Under the pieces are notes generated by a model that saw only the letters and a program-made list of their open reading frames with translations, was not told where the DNA came from and made no database searches. From Aliiglaciecola sp. M165 (GTDB taxonomy: Bacteria; Pseudomonadota; Gammaproteobacteria; Enterobacterales; Alteromonadaceae), in NCBI RefSeq assembly GCF_007197995.1, contig NZ_VKKH01000006.1:124001-188000 (forward strand): DNA of 64,000 nucleotides, written 5' to 3'. Numbering within the stretch: position 1 is the stretch's first letter; the number at the start of each line of letters is the position of its first letter. A program made the position numbers and the translations under genes. This document shows positions 28,152-37,505 of the stretch, piece by piece.

Positions 28152-29107
28152 AACAGCAAGATTTCATCAGCCTTAGGCAAGACGATTGGAAAAAATTTGA
28201 GCAGGCAATCAAAGTGCCGGGTAAAGTCACTGACTATGATCTCGACCTGCCAAAAATGTTTCGACAACTGACTCATGATTTGGCAGTAGCAAAAAGTCGA
28301 AACTACAGTCCCGCTCTGGTAGCACGATTGAATGATATGTTATTGCAAGGTCAGCAATGTTTATATCGGCCTAGCAACCGCGTATTTGCGCCACTTTGGG
28401 ATTTTGTCCGTTTTACTTTTCCTGCGCATCTGCGAGAAATACGTCCTTACATTATTTGGGCTCATGTATTGTTCTACGGTTTAGGTTTACTAATGTTTAG
28501 TGCCACCATCATCGAACCTGACTTTGTGCGCAATGTTATGCCTAATGCCCAAGTCGTGAGTCTAGAGAGTATGTACGATCCAGAGTCTGAACACTATGGC
28601 AAAGAACGCGATTCGGACAGCGATTTTTATATGTTCGGGTTTTATATAAAAAACAACATCTCCATCGCCTTTCAGTGTTTTGTAGGTGGGCTACTGCTGG
28701 GTTTTGGTACTCTGTATTTCCTATTGTTCAACGGAATATTTTTTGGTGCGGTAAGTGGTCACATCGTTAACATTGGCTATTCTTCTACGTTTTTTTCTTT
28801 TGTTGTTACCCATGGATCATTTGAATTAACCGCTATTGTATTGTCAGCCGCAGCAGGTGGTGTAGTCGGCATGAGCTTATTAAAGCCAGGGCAACTATCG
28901 CGCATTGCTGCGTTAAAGCAAGCAGGGAAAACAACCTTTCCAGTTATCTTTGGTGCGTTTCTCATGTTGATAATCGCGGCATTTATCGAAGCGTTTTGGT
29001 CGAGCAGCCAAACGATCCCTAATGCCGTGAAATACCTTGTTGGAGCCGGGTGTTGGATTTGGATTTTGTTTTATATTTTCCCCCGGGGTCATCGTGAAAC
29101 TCGATAA
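28148..29107 (+). CDS. SpoIIM-like membrane protein (stage II sporulation protein M family)
   Basis: A 319-residue protein. The N-terminal 90 residues are soluble. Hydrophobic segments near residues 105-125, 178-200, 210-245, 265-285 and 295-315 carry the SpoIIM/YtrH-like conserved patterns, such as FMFGFYIKNNISIAFQCF, LFNGIFFGAVSG and THGSFELTAIVL. In non-sporulating bacteria this family is part of a MoxR/DUF58 operon of unknown function. It overlaps the RDD stop by ATGA and the following gene by 14 bases. Confidence 0.87.
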   Translation: MKQQDFISLRQDDWKKFEQAIKVPGKVTDYDLDLPKMFRQLTHDLAVAKSRNYSPALVARLNDMLLQGQQCLYRPSNRVFAPLWDFVRFTFPAHLREIRPYIIWAHVLFYGLGLLMFSATIIEPDFVRNVMPNAQVVSLESMYDPESEHYGKERDSDSDFYMFGFYIKNNISIAFQCFVGGLLLGFGTLYFLLFNGIFFGAVSGHIVNIGYSSTFFSFVVTHGSFELTAIVLSAAAGGVVGMSLLKPGQLSRIAALKQAGKTTFPVIFGAFLMLIIAAFIEAFWSSSQTIPNAVKYLVGAGCWIWILFYIFPRGHRETR

Positions 29108-30626
29108 ACTGTCAATTGAAATTCACCCGCGCAGCAGCTGGAAAGCCTTTGATCTAGGCTGCCGAATGGCACTTGCCTGGTGGCCCTCGCTAACGGGTTT
29201 TTGGCTGATGGTGACCTTGCCATTTTTTGTTGTATTTAGCTTTGTAGATATTACCTGGGGCATGTTGCTGTTTTGGTTGTTAAAACCCCTGTATGAACGC
29301 GGTTTGTTATACATTTTGTCACGACGGGTATTTGGCCAACCGGTTACGGCCATCGAAGCGGTAAAAGCCTGGCCTTCTCAATTGAAAAAACAATGGTTTG
29401 CCAGTGTCACCTGGCGGCGTTTGAGCCCGTCTAGAGGCTTTGATTTAGCTGTCGTACAGCTAGAAGGCTTATCTTCAAACGCACGTTCTAAGCGCCTTAA
29501 TATTTTGCATCGCACAACGGACGATAATTCTGGCTGGTGGACCATTATTTGCGTGCATTGGGAGCTATTTATTCTGCTTGGAATGATATCCCTTGTTGGT
29601 TTTGTTATTCCACAAGGCGTCGATTTTGATTATTGGAACGCCATTGTGAGCGACTCCTGGCAAGTAGAGTTTTCCATCAACGTCATGCTGTTTTTTGTGT
29701 ATGTGCTGATTGCGCCTTTTTATATCGCCGGCAGTTTCGCCGCCTACCTTAATCGGCGCATATTACTTGAAGGCTGGGATATTGAGATTAATTTCAAACG
29801 AATTGCAAATCAATATGGCGGCCGTTTGAACAGTGTTTTGTTAGCTGGTGTTTTCTCTGCATTCATGTTTGTTGCTCCACACCATGATGCAATGGCTCAG
29901 CAGACTGCAGATCAATCTTTGCTTTATCAACTCGATGATACCGATGGTATCGAACAGCAAAACATTGCCTTTGAAAGCGAAGCGCAAATTCAGCAGATCC
30001 TTGATGAGCCACCCTTTAACGGTGAAGAAGTTGAAAAGCGTTATCGTTGGGTTGGGTGGGGCTCAGATGAAGAAGACGATCAATCTACACCACCAAGCGG
30101 GTTGCCAGCTTGGTTGATAAAAGTTATCACCTTGATAGCCAATATCTCAGAAGTGTTTATCTGGTTGGTATTTGGTTCATTGTTGTTGATGTTATTGTAT
30201 TTTAGCCGTCACAACATTGCACAATTGTTTAGTCGCCAAGAAAAGCTTCCTCTGGATGAGCCATTTGAAATGCCTAGTTTTAGTCAGGCATTCCAAAATG
30301 AAGAGTTACCTGACGATATTGGTAAAGAAATCGAAAGATTATTGGCGCTAGGTGCATTTAGAAAGGTAATGTCGCTGATGCTGATTTCCAGCTTACTTGA
30401 GATCAGTAAACATCAGTCGTTACCCCTGACAAAATCCATGACGGAACGAGAATGTTTGCATGTAATAAAGCAATCTGTATCCGGAGAGCTCGGCGAATTC
30501 ATGGACCGATTAATAGATGCCTGGGTAAAGCTTGCTTGGGCCCATCAATGGCCATCCTTTGAGCAAATGAGCCAGCTACACCAAGATTGGCGCGGGCTCT
30601 TTCCAGTTATAGAGGCTGCAGCATGA
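29094..30626 (+). CDS. DUF4129-type membrane protein
   Basis: A 510-residue protein starting at GTG 29094, which overlaps the SpoIIM stop by 14 bases and has GGGG upstream; a start at 29037 would lie far inside that gene. The N-terminal half has four or five membrane helices (30-60, 135-190, 245-265 region), and a further helix lies near residue 350. The C-terminal 60 residues (MTERECLHVIKQSVSGEL followed by FMDRLIDAWVKLAWAHQWPS) match the DUF4129 end that often precedes transglutaminase-like domains, but no transglutaminase domain is present. It overlaps the next gene by ATGA. Confidence 0.75.
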   Translation: MKLDKLSIEIHPRSSWKAFDLGCRMALAWWPSLTGFWLMVTLPFFVVFSFVDITWGMLLFWLLKPLYERGLLYILSRRVFGQPVTAIEAVKAWPSQLKKQWFASVTWRRLSPSRGFDLAVVQLEGLSSNARSKRLNILHRTTDDNSGWWTIICVHWELFILLGMISLVGFVIPQGVDFDYWNAIVSDSWQVEFSINVMLFFVYVLIAPFYIAGSFAAYLNRRILLEGWDIEINFKRIANQYGGRLNSVLLAGVFSAFMFVAPHHDAMAQQTADQSLLYQLDDTDGIEQQNIAFESEAQIQQILDEPPFNGEEVEKRYRWVGWGSDEEDDQSTPPSGLPAWLIKVITLIANISEVFIWLVFGSLLLMLLYFSRHNIAQLFSRQEKLPLDEPFEMPSFSQAFQNEELPDDIGKEIERLLALGAFRKVMSLMLISSLLEISKHQSLPLTKSMTERECLHVIKQSVSGELGEFMDRLIDAWVKLAWAHQWPSFEQMSQLHQDWRGLFPVIEAAA

Positions 30627-31807
30627 AATCGATTGACCATGATGCAGCGCATCGACAAGGGATCATCGTTAAGGTCATATTGACGCTCATGGCGCTGGTC
30701 ATTGGGTTATACCTTTACAATAGTATTGAAGTTTACGAAGAAACCGTGAGCTCTGGCTTTGAGGCTGAAGCTTTGCAACAGGAATTTCTAGCCGCGCAGG
30801 CATTTTTGCAGTTGCATGATAAGAACGTCGAACTAGAAGACGATTATCGGGCACTTTATGCAGATTCTAGCAAAGGTGTGTATCCGCAGTATGACCATAC
30901 AGTGATTTTGAGCGAAGGCGAAATTGCGCTTTCTTCTGCGCTAAAGGATCAAATATTGGCATGGGTAGAGCAGGGTGGGCATCTAATCCTGGCCCTGAAC
31001 GCAAGCTCTGAAGAGGACGGATTTCGAGCCAATGCACTGATTAATCATTTAAATGTCGGTATTGATTGGTTACCGACCGATGAATTTGGTGGTTCGACAA
31101 CGGAACAATATCCTACAGAAATCGTTAATTCAGATGATCAGGTGTTAATGGTCAATCTTGAAAACTCTTACCGACTGGCATTACCGGAATCTGAATCCAT
31201 TACCTATAGTGTTGGGGATGAGGATGGCATCACCTTTGCGCAAATGGAAATGGGGCAGGGCCTAATCACCTTGCTAACCGAAGTCTATATTTGGAACAAC
31301 TACCAGATCGATGAAGAAGACAACGTAGAATTGCTCGCATTACTTGTAGGGAATTCACCTAAAGTCTACATTTTTTCTGCCAAGGAATTACCCCATTGGT
31401 TCTCATTGCTTATGGATTTTGCTCCCTATTTTATTTGGGTTGGGAGCGGGTTGATCCTTGTGATGATGTGGCGCGCAGCCGTGCGCTTTGGGCCTGTTTT
31501 GTATGAAGGAGAAAGTTATTTTTCACCTTTCTCTGTACACATCAAAGCGTCTGGCGAGTACTACTGGCGAGCAGGCAAGCAAAAAGAACTCATTGAAGAC
31601 GTGCGCAGAGGTATCTTCGCGGCGTTGTATCATAAACGACCCGTTTGTCGAGGTGCGGATAAATCGATTGTTGTCAAACACTTGTGTCAAATAAGTGAAT
31701 GGCCCGAAGACATCATAGATGAATTGATGTTTAGTCAAAAATCACTCAATGAAAATCAGTTTTCACAAAGGATAGCGAGTCTGCAGACTCTCAGGAAAAT
31801 GTTATGA
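30623..31807 (+). CDS. DUF4350 domain protein
   Basis: A 394-residue protein with two membrane helices (about residues 17-36 and 263-285). Between them is a DUF4350 domain: an early YDHTVILSEGEIALSS, then QILAWVEQGGHLILAL, the typical part that is distantly related to glutamine-amidotransferase-like folds. A cytosolic helical tail follows. It starts with an ATGA overlap at 30623 and overlaps the MoxR gene the same way. The order DUF4129-DUF4350-MoxR-DUF58 is a conserved proteobacterial operon with no proven role. Confidence 0.82.
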   Translation: MKSIDHDAAHRQGIIVKVILTLMALVIGLYLYNSIEVYEETVSSGFEAEALQQEFLAAQAFLQLHDKNVELEDDYRALYADSSKGVYPQYDHTVILSEGEIALSSALKDQILAWVEQGGHLILALNASSEEDGFRANALINHLNVGIDWLPTDEFGGSTTEQYPTEIVNSDDQVLMVNLENSYRLALPESESITYSVGDEDGITFAQMEMGQGLITLLTEVYIWNNYQIDEEDNVELLALLVGNSPKVYIFSAKELPHWFSLLMDFAPYFIWVGSGLILVMMWRAAVRFGPVLYEGESYFSPFSVHIKASGEYYWRAGKQKELIEDVRRGIFAALYHKRPVCRGADKSIVVKHLCQISEWPEDIIDELMFSQKSLNENQFSQRIASLQTLRKML

Positions 31808-32856
31808 ACGACTCAGAATTAGATACAAGCTCACCTACAGAAGCGCAGCAATCTGCTCCCAGTGAAGCGCAAAATGATCAGCAACCATCGACCCTGGATC
31901 AATCCATATTGGACCAAGCAAAAGCACAAATTGATGCCCTCAAAGCGAATATCCAAAAAGTACTCATTGGTCAAAATGATGTAGTTGAACAAGTGGTGAT
32001 TGCTTTTTTAGCCGGCGGCCACGTATTACTTGAAGGGGTGCCAGGTTTAGGTAAAACCTTGCTGATCCGCGCTTTAGCAAAAAGCATTGATCTGGATTAC
32101 AAACGAGTACAGTTTACTCCCGATCTCATGCCAGCTGATGTGACGGGGCATTCAATGTTGGATATTGCATCAGGAAAGTTCAACATTCGCAAAGGCCCTG
32201 CATTTACTAACCTGTTGCTGGCGGATGAAATAAACCGTGCGCCAGCCAAAACTCAAGCAGCCTTGCTAGAGGTGATGCAAGAGTATCAAATTACTATTGA
32301 CGGTCAGAGTTTAGCTTTAGACACACCCTTTATGGTGCTTGCTACGCAAAACCCAATCGACAATGAGGGGACTTATCCGCTGCCTGAAGCAGAGCTCGAC
32401 AGATTTATGTTAAAAGTGTTGGTCAGCTACCCAGAACACGCTGATGAGCTAACGTTGACTAAGCTAAACACAGAACATCAAACGGGCATCGTCAATACAC
32501 AAATCAACAGCGTGTTGACTCAACAAGAAGCGATACAATTGCGGGAGCTGGTCAGTCAGGTATTAATGGACGATAAAGTCCTAGAATATGCTGTGGGCTT
32601 GGTCCGTGCCACTCGGGAATGGGACGGTATTGTCCACGGCGCTGGGATTCGAGGCAGTATCGCCCTGGTGCAGGCTGCCAAAGTTAAAGCCATGTGCGAA
32701 GGCCAAGGCTTTGTTACACCTGATCACGTAAAAGCAGTATTACTTCCTGTACTCAGACACCGTATCATCTTGTCAGCAGAGCGCGAGATAGCAGGCACCA
32801 GTAATGAAGCGATCCTGAATGAAATCTTACATCAGGCAGAAGTACCCAGACAATGA
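31804..32856 (+). CDS. MoxR family AAA+ ATPase
   Basis: MoxR-type ATPase, 350 residues. Walker A GVPGLGKT is at residues 78-85, Walker B LLLADEINRAP carries Asp141-Glu142, sensor 1 is in VLATQNPIDNEGTYPLPEAE, and the C-terminal helical lid is present. The first 30 residues are low-complexity and rich in Gln, Ser and Asp. MoxR proteins act as chaperones that assemble or activate partners, often via a DUF58 and von Willebrand-type protein. The overlapping DUF58 gene is the likely partner. Confidence 0.95.
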   Translation: MNDSELDTSSPTEAQQSAPSEAQNDQQPSTLDQSILDQAKAQIDALKANIQKVLIGQNDVVEQVVIAFLAGGHVLLEGVPGLGKTLLIRALAKSIDLDYKRVQFTPDLMPADVTGHSMLDIASGKFNIRKGPAFTNLLLADEINRAPAKTQAALLEVMQEYQITIDGQSLALDTPFMVLATQNPIDNEGTYPLPEAELDRFMLKVLVSYPEHADELTLTKLNTEHQTGIVNTQINSVLTQQEAIQLRELVSQVLMDDKVLEYAVGLVRATREWDGIVHGAGIRGSIALVQAAKVKAMCEGQGFVTPDHVKAVLLPVLRHRIILSAEREIAGTSNEAILNEILHQAEVPRQ

Positions 32857-34190
32857 AACAAACCGGATTAAGACCTTCCGCTAAGTTTGTTAAATGGCTG
32901 ATTGCGCTGACAATAATTGGACTAGTGTTACCTTTAGTTGCAACTTTTAATGGGATGACCCAACTCAACCAGTTACCTCTGGTTTTTGCCGGTGTCACCT
33001 TGATTATTGTTTTTTACGATTTATGGATCAGCCGACACTCACCCAGACTGGCAGTCAAACGAGATATTCCGACCAATTTGTCGGTGCATACCGAGCAAAA
33101 TGTAAGTATCGCGCTGGCAAATAGGGGAAATGCTGCAGTGTTTGTGCAGTGCAGCGAGCACATTCCTGAACATTGGCAAAGCACAGCAAATCAACATAAG
33201 TGCCTGCTGCAAGCGGGTGAAGTGGCTGAATTCAATTATACCATTACACCAACCCGTCGTGGCCCATCATCCATCGATGCAACAGAAATTCGAATCGGTT
33301 CCAAGCTAGGATTTTGGCAACTGGATTGGGTCATTTCCCATCGCAGTGAGCACAAAGTGTTCCCTAACTTTTCCGCTATTTCTGATTTGGCCGGTTTGCA
33401 AGGTAGTGTTAATTTAACTCAGGCGGGACTCAAAAAATTCAACAAACGCGGCAGTGGTATGGATTTCCTGCAATTGCGGGACTACCGTGAAGGCGAAAGC
33501 ATTAAACAAATTGACTGGCGAGCGACAAGTCGATTTAACAAATTGATTTCCAGGGAATTTCAGGAAGAGAAGAATCAGCATGTCATTATTATGCTAGATT
33601 CTGGACGCAGAATGCGCGTCCAAGACGATGATCTCAGTTATTTTGATCATGCACTTAACTCCCTCATAATGTTGTCCTATACGGCACTTAAAAATGGCGA
33701 CAACCTGAGCCTACAAAGCTTTGGAAGCGAGTCTCGATGGTTGAGTCATGTGCGAGGTGCGCAAAGCGTCGGTAAAGTTATGAATCATTTTTATGATTTG
33801 TATCCGCAAAAGATTGCCAGTGATTATTTAGCTGCTGCGCAAGAGTTATTGGTTAAACAACCTAAGCGGGCGCTGATTTTATTGGTGAGTTGCTTACGTG
33901 ATGAAGACTTTGGCGACCTGTTAAAAGCAGTATCCTTGTTAAAAAACAAGCATTTAGTTGCCGTGATTAGCATTGAAGAACCCATCTATAAATCAATTGA
34001 GTCCCGTGATATTGCTACCATGGACGATGCACTCACCTATGCTGCATCACAGCGCATAAAGACATCCATTGAGCAAAATATTCAGCGCCTGAAACAACAA
34101 GGCGTTATGTGTATTAACGCTCCGGCGCATCATTTGACACCTAATGTAATCAATACCTACCTGAGTGTTAAAAAAGCAGGTCTTCTTTAA
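32853..34190 (+). CDS. DUF58 domain protein
   Basis: A 445-residue protein with two N-terminal helices (about residues 15-30 and 38-56), a beta-sandwich region and the DUF58 domain with RDYREGESIKQIDWRATSRF, the family hallmark, plus a vWA-like fold with a partial MIDAS (VIIMLDSGRRM, where Asp is followed by Ser-Gly-Arg rather than Ser-x-Ser). It overlaps the MoxR gene by ATGA and ends the operon. It is expected to interact with the MoxR ATPase. The final DUF58 role in the cell is unproven; stress tolerance or envelope integrity have been suggested for such operons. Confidence 0.9.
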   Translation: MKQTGLRPSAKFVKWLIALTIIGLVLPLVATFNGMTQLNQLPLVFAGVTLIIVFYDLWISRHSPRLAVKRDIPTNLSVHTEQNVSIALANRGNAAVFVQCSEHIPEHWQSTANQHKCLLQAGEVAEFNYTITPTRRGPSSIDATEIRIGSKLGFWQLDWVISHRSEHKVFPNFSAISDLAGLQGSVNLTQAGLKKFNKRGSGMDFLQLRDYREGESIKQIDWRATSRFNKLISREFQEEKNQHVIIMLDSGRRMRVQDDDLSYFDHALNSLIMLSYTALKNGDNLSLQSFGSESRWLSHVRGAQSVGKVMNHFYDLYPQKIASDYLAAAQELLVKQPKRALILLVSCLRDEDFGDLLKAVSLLKNKHLVAVISIEEPIYKSIESRDIATMDDALTYAASQRIKTSIEQNIQRLKQQGVMCINAPAHHLTPNVINTYLSVKKAGLL

Positions 34191-34194
34191 ATAT

Positions 34195-34617
34195 TTAGCA
34201 GTTGGGATCAGGGTGAGAGAGGATATCCGCAAGCCAATGCCTAGCTTGTTGTTCTGTATCAAAAAATCGGTATCTCACGCCAGCGTCTTGATAAATTTCA
34301 TTCCAGAATCCTTTCACTACATCAGCAAATTCCACTTCAACTAAGACAACAGCAGTGGCTTGTAGATGCATGGTTTTGGCTTTTTTTATTGTCTCGGACA
34401 AAATGATTTTAGCTTCTGGCGGGACTAATGGCATGCCGTGTAACAACACCAAACTTGCCCAGGGAGCATGCATAATTTGCTCTCGATAGCCGATTACACT
34501 GCGCTGATACTTGAGTACCATTTCAAGATTTGCAGGACCTGCACCGTCTATGATCAACAATTGACCGTCTACGCTGAGATTTAGCTCTCCATGGGTGGGG
34601 AAGTTTCGCTGATTCAA
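34195..34617 (-). CDS. SpoIIAA/STAS-like hypothetical protein
   Basis: A 140-residue soluble protein with an alternating beta-alpha pattern: LSVDGQLLIIDGAGPANLEM, then SLVLLHGMPLVP, then ATAVVLVEVEF and a final helix QQARHWLADIL. This resembles the STAS/SpoIIAA-like fold (proteins annotated as STAS/SEC14-type), with the typical last helix carrying an ARxWLxD pattern. I see no phosphorylatable serine motif. It is convergent with the DUF58 gene and 5 bp from it. Confidence 0.65.
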   Translation of the reverse strand: MNQRNFPTHGELNLSVDGQLLIIDGAGPANLEMVLKYQRSVIGYREQIMHAPWASLVLLHGMPLVPPEAKIILSETIKKAKTMHLQATAVVLVEVEFADVVKGFWNEIYQDAGVRYRFFDTEQQARHWLADILSHPDPNC

Positions 34618-34764
34618 ACGTCGTCCTTTGAGTCTAAAAAGCTACTGCTAACTCGCTCGCTAGCGTGAAAATCGCTCCAAAATCATGGTTTGAGTCTAAC
34701 AATAAAACTCACGGTGATAAAGTCTGCACGTAACCTCAATTCGACAGCTAAGTCACGATTGGCT

Positions 34765-36132
34765 TTAAATTACTCTCGAATACCGATTCAAATGTTGTCG
34801 TGATATGTAAGCGTCAAAGGCCATACAAATGTTACGAATTAGCAACCGAGCTGCTGGTACCACATCTATGCGATTTTTTGAGTTTTTCACAATATGATCA
34901 CTCAAAAATGGAGATAAGCGCTTCAAACTGGTCGAAAAATAACGATCAAAATCGATATCAAATATCTCGTTTACCACAGATTTTTCGACGGTAAGATTAC
35001 ACATCAACTGGCCAATAACGAAACCTCTAATTTGATCATCTATCGTCAGTTTAACCCCTTTGCAAACAGCATTATTCTCTTTTGTGATCCCGTGATAATA
35101 GTCTTTAAGCCCCTTTTGGTTTTGACTGTAGCAGTTCCCCACTTTACTGATAGAGGAAACCCCTAAACCCAACAAATCACAGTTAGCATGGGTGGTATAA
35201 CCTTGAAAGTTACGGTTGAGTTTGCCTTGCGCCTGATGTTTAGCTAATTCGTCCTGGGGTTTGGCGAAATGATCCATGCCAATCATCGTGTAGCCAGCAT
35301 CGATAAAACGTTCGACAGCGACTTGCATGAGCGCCAGCTTTTGTTCTGCATCAGGCAACCATTCGTCACGAAGCTTGCGTTGAGCGGCAAATTTTTCTGG
35401 CATGTGCGCGTAGCTAAACAACGATATCCGCTCCACGTCCATGTCGATTACCTTTTCAATGGTGCGGGAAAAACGCTCTGGCGTTTGGTGAGGCAAGCCA
35501 TAGATTAAATCCAGGTTTACGGAGCGAAATCCTAATCGCTTGGCTCGCTTCACCATATCTGCAATAAATTGCGTGGATTGCAGGCGATTAATTGCTTTTT
35601 GTACCTGTGTATCAATGTCCTGCAGTCCAATGCTAAGCCGATTGAAACCCACATTTGCCAGGTGATCGATGTAATCAAGAGAGAGGTTTCGAGGATCAAT
35701 TTCAATGCTTAATTCTAGGTCACGGGACAGCTCAAAGCACTGGCGTAGCTTGGCGACCAAATTGGCGATTTGCTGCTTAGTTAAAAAACTCGGGGTACCG
35801 CCGCCTAAATGAATTTGTTGAACAGTGTGTCGGCCAAATATTTCTGCTCTACAGGCAATTTCCTTGAATAAGTAGGCCAAATATTCGTCGGCTTTTTGCA
35901 GATGTATTGTGACTATTTTATTGCATCCGCAGTAGTAACAAAGACTATGACAAAAAGGAATGTGGATATAAATCGACAAATCGCTGTTGGCAGTGGTTTT
36001 TACTGCTTTTAAAAAATCATCATTAAAAAACGATTCAGTAAAGGATAGTGCCGTTGGATACGAGGTGTACCTTGGGCCATTGGTGTTGTATTTCTGTAAA
36101 AGCGACGGGTCGCAAAGCTCTGCAGCATTCAT
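34765..36132 (-). CDS. hemN: Oxygen-independent coproporphyrinogen III oxidase
   Basis: HemN, a radical SAM enzyme that converts coproporphyrinogen III to protoporphyrinogen IX without oxygen. It has 455 residues. The cluster cysteines are Cys61, Cys65 and Cys68, followed by Cys70 (CHSLCYYCGC), each one residue before their E. coli counterparts. Other family features are the early GPRYTSYPTAL and GGGTPSFL, and a C-terminal helix-rich part. The gene stands alone and is divergent from the antiporter gene. A possible FNR-like site lies in the shared region. Confidence 0.95.
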   Translation of the reverse strand: MNAAELCDPSLLQKYNTNGPRYTSYPTALSFTESFFNDDFLKAVKTTANSDLSIYIHIPFCHSLCYYCGCNKIVTIHLQKADEYLAYLFKEIACRAEIFGRHTVQQIHLGGGTPSFLTKQQIANLVAKLRQCFELSRDLELSIEIDPRNLSLDYIDHLANVGFNRLSIGLQDIDTQVQKAINRLQSTQFIADMVKRAKRLGFRSVNLDLIYGLPHQTPERFSRTIEKVIDMDVERISLFSYAHMPEKFAAQRKLRDEWLPDAEQKLALMQVAVERFIDAGYTMIGMDHFAKPQDELAKHQAQGKLNRNFQGYTTHANCDLLGLGVSSISKVGNCYSQNQKGLKDYYHGITKENNAVCKGVKLTIDDQIRGFVIGQLMCNLTVEKSVVNEIFDIDFDRYFSTSLKRLSPFLSDHIVKNSKNRIDVVPAARLLIRNICMAFDAYISRQHLNRYSRVI

Positions 36133-36192
36133 GCAAATAAACTATTTATCGAATAATGGCTGCAATGATAGGAAAGGCCTACGAGTTTTTTA

Positions 36193-36206
36193 TTGATCCT
36201 GCGCAA
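36193..36206 (-). promoter_or_regulatory. Possible FNR/Anr-like site upstream of hemN
   Basis: TTGATCCTGCGCAA, about 60-75 bp upstream of the hemN start. The left half site TTGAT is perfect and the right half (CGCAA) matches three of five bases of ATCAA. The spacing of four bases is right, and FNR control of hemN is common. Imperfect and unproven. Confidence 0.35.
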
Positions 36207-36266
36207 TATAATGAAAAAGAACTAGGTCTTTGAACTAACCTTAGTAAAAAAACAGAGATATCGAAT

Positions 36267-37484
36267 ATGGATCTGACTTTACTTGAGCTAATTGGCAGCA
36301 TATTGATGTTTGCTTCAGCCGGTATTCTTGGCCTGTTGATCGCCAAATACGTGAAATTACCCTTGTCTCTAATTTTGGTCATCGTTGGTTTCGCATTGTC
36401 CTTTTTGATACAACCTTTGGGTTGGGACACAGGAATTAGAGCGAGCAATTTTCAAGACTTGATGATGTTTGTGCTGCTCCCGATATTAATCTTTGAATCC
36501 GCTTACAGTCTGGATCTTAAGTTACTGAAAAAGTATTTGCCCAATGTGATCACCTTGGCAACCTTTGGCGTGATTGTTTCTGCCATTGTCGTGGCGTTTG
36601 TGCTGTTTTACGGTATTGACCATGTTGGTTTTCCTCTTATTGCGGCATTGATCACAGGTGTTGTTGTTTCGGCAACAGACCCCGTTGCCGTTGTCAGTCA
36701 ATTAAAGCTCCTTAAAGCACCAGAAGATTTGGCCATTCTGATTGAAGGCGAAAGCTTGTTTAACGATGCTACAGCAATTGTTATGTTTACCATTCTCGTT
36801 GCACTGGCGACGAGCAACGAGGTTTTCAGCTTTTCTGGTGCTTTGTTGAAGTTTGTTATTGTATTTTTGGGCGGTATTGCGGTTGGAGTTGTGCTTGGTG
36901 CCTTTGCCGCACTGCTTACCAGATGGATAGAAGTCACTCTGCCACACTTGATTTTACTGACCCTAGTGCTGGCGTATGGGAGTTTATATGTAGGTGAACA
37001 CTTTTTGCACGTGTCAGGTATCGTTGCAGTGATGTTCGCTGCTTTAACCTTTAAAAAAATGGCAGATCCTATCTTGCAAACATTCAAACAGGAGATCCAT
37101 CATACTTGGGAAAGCCTGGGTTTTATTGCTAATGTTTTTGTGTTTGTTTTGCTGGGGTTAGTTATCACAATCGATATGTTTACCGCCATGTGGTTGGCTA
37201 TGTTGCTCGCTATTGCAGGATCTTTAGTGGCGAGATTTGTCGCCGTGTACTCTTCTGTTTATTTAAATCACCTCACATTTGGACAATCCATTCCTAACAA
37301 TTATCCGCCAATAATGGTTTGGGGAGGGTTACGTGGTGCAGTGACCATTGCTTTGGTGCTGTCGTTGCCAACAGAAATGCCCTACTGGTGGACAATTCAG
37401 TCTATTGGGTTTGCAGTGGTGATTTTTTCTTTGTTGGTACAAGCGACCACCAACCCGTTTTTAATGCGCAAACTTAAGGTTTAG
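36267..37484 (+). CDS. CPA1-type Na+(or K+)/H+ antiporter
   Basis: Cation:proton antiporter of the monovalent CPA1 family, 405 residues with about 12 membrane helices and no long cytosolic tail. The family motif around the transport aspartates is present: ATDPVAVVSQLK near residue 135, followed by EGESLFNDATAIVMF with the Asn-Asp pair, and late GGLRGAVTIALVLSLP. It exchanges Na+ or K+ for H+ across the inner membrane for pH and salt balance, apt for a marine cell. Ion preference is not predictable. It is divergent from hemN. Confidence 0.9.
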   Translation: MDLTLLELIGSILMFASAGILGLLIAKYVKLPLSLILVIVGFALSFLIQPLGWDTGIRASNFQDLMMFVLLPILIFESAYSLDLKLLKKYLPNVITLATFGVIVSAIVVAFVLFYGIDHVGFPLIAALITGVVVSATDPVAVVSQLKLLKAPEDLAILIEGESLFNDATAIVMFTILVALATSNEVFSFSGALLKFVIVFLGGIAVGVVLGAFAALLTRWIEVTLPHLILLTLVLAYGSLYVGEHFLHVSGIVAVMFAALTFKKMADPILQTFKQEIHHTWESLGFIANVFVFVLLGLVITIDMFTAMWLAMLLAIAGSLVARFVAVYSSVYLNHLTFGQSIPNNYPPIMVWGGLRGAVTIALVLSLPTEMPYWWTIQSIGFAVVIFSLLVQATTNPFLMRKLKV

Positions 37485-37505
37485 GTCGCTAGGTTTGAGT
37501 ATGGC

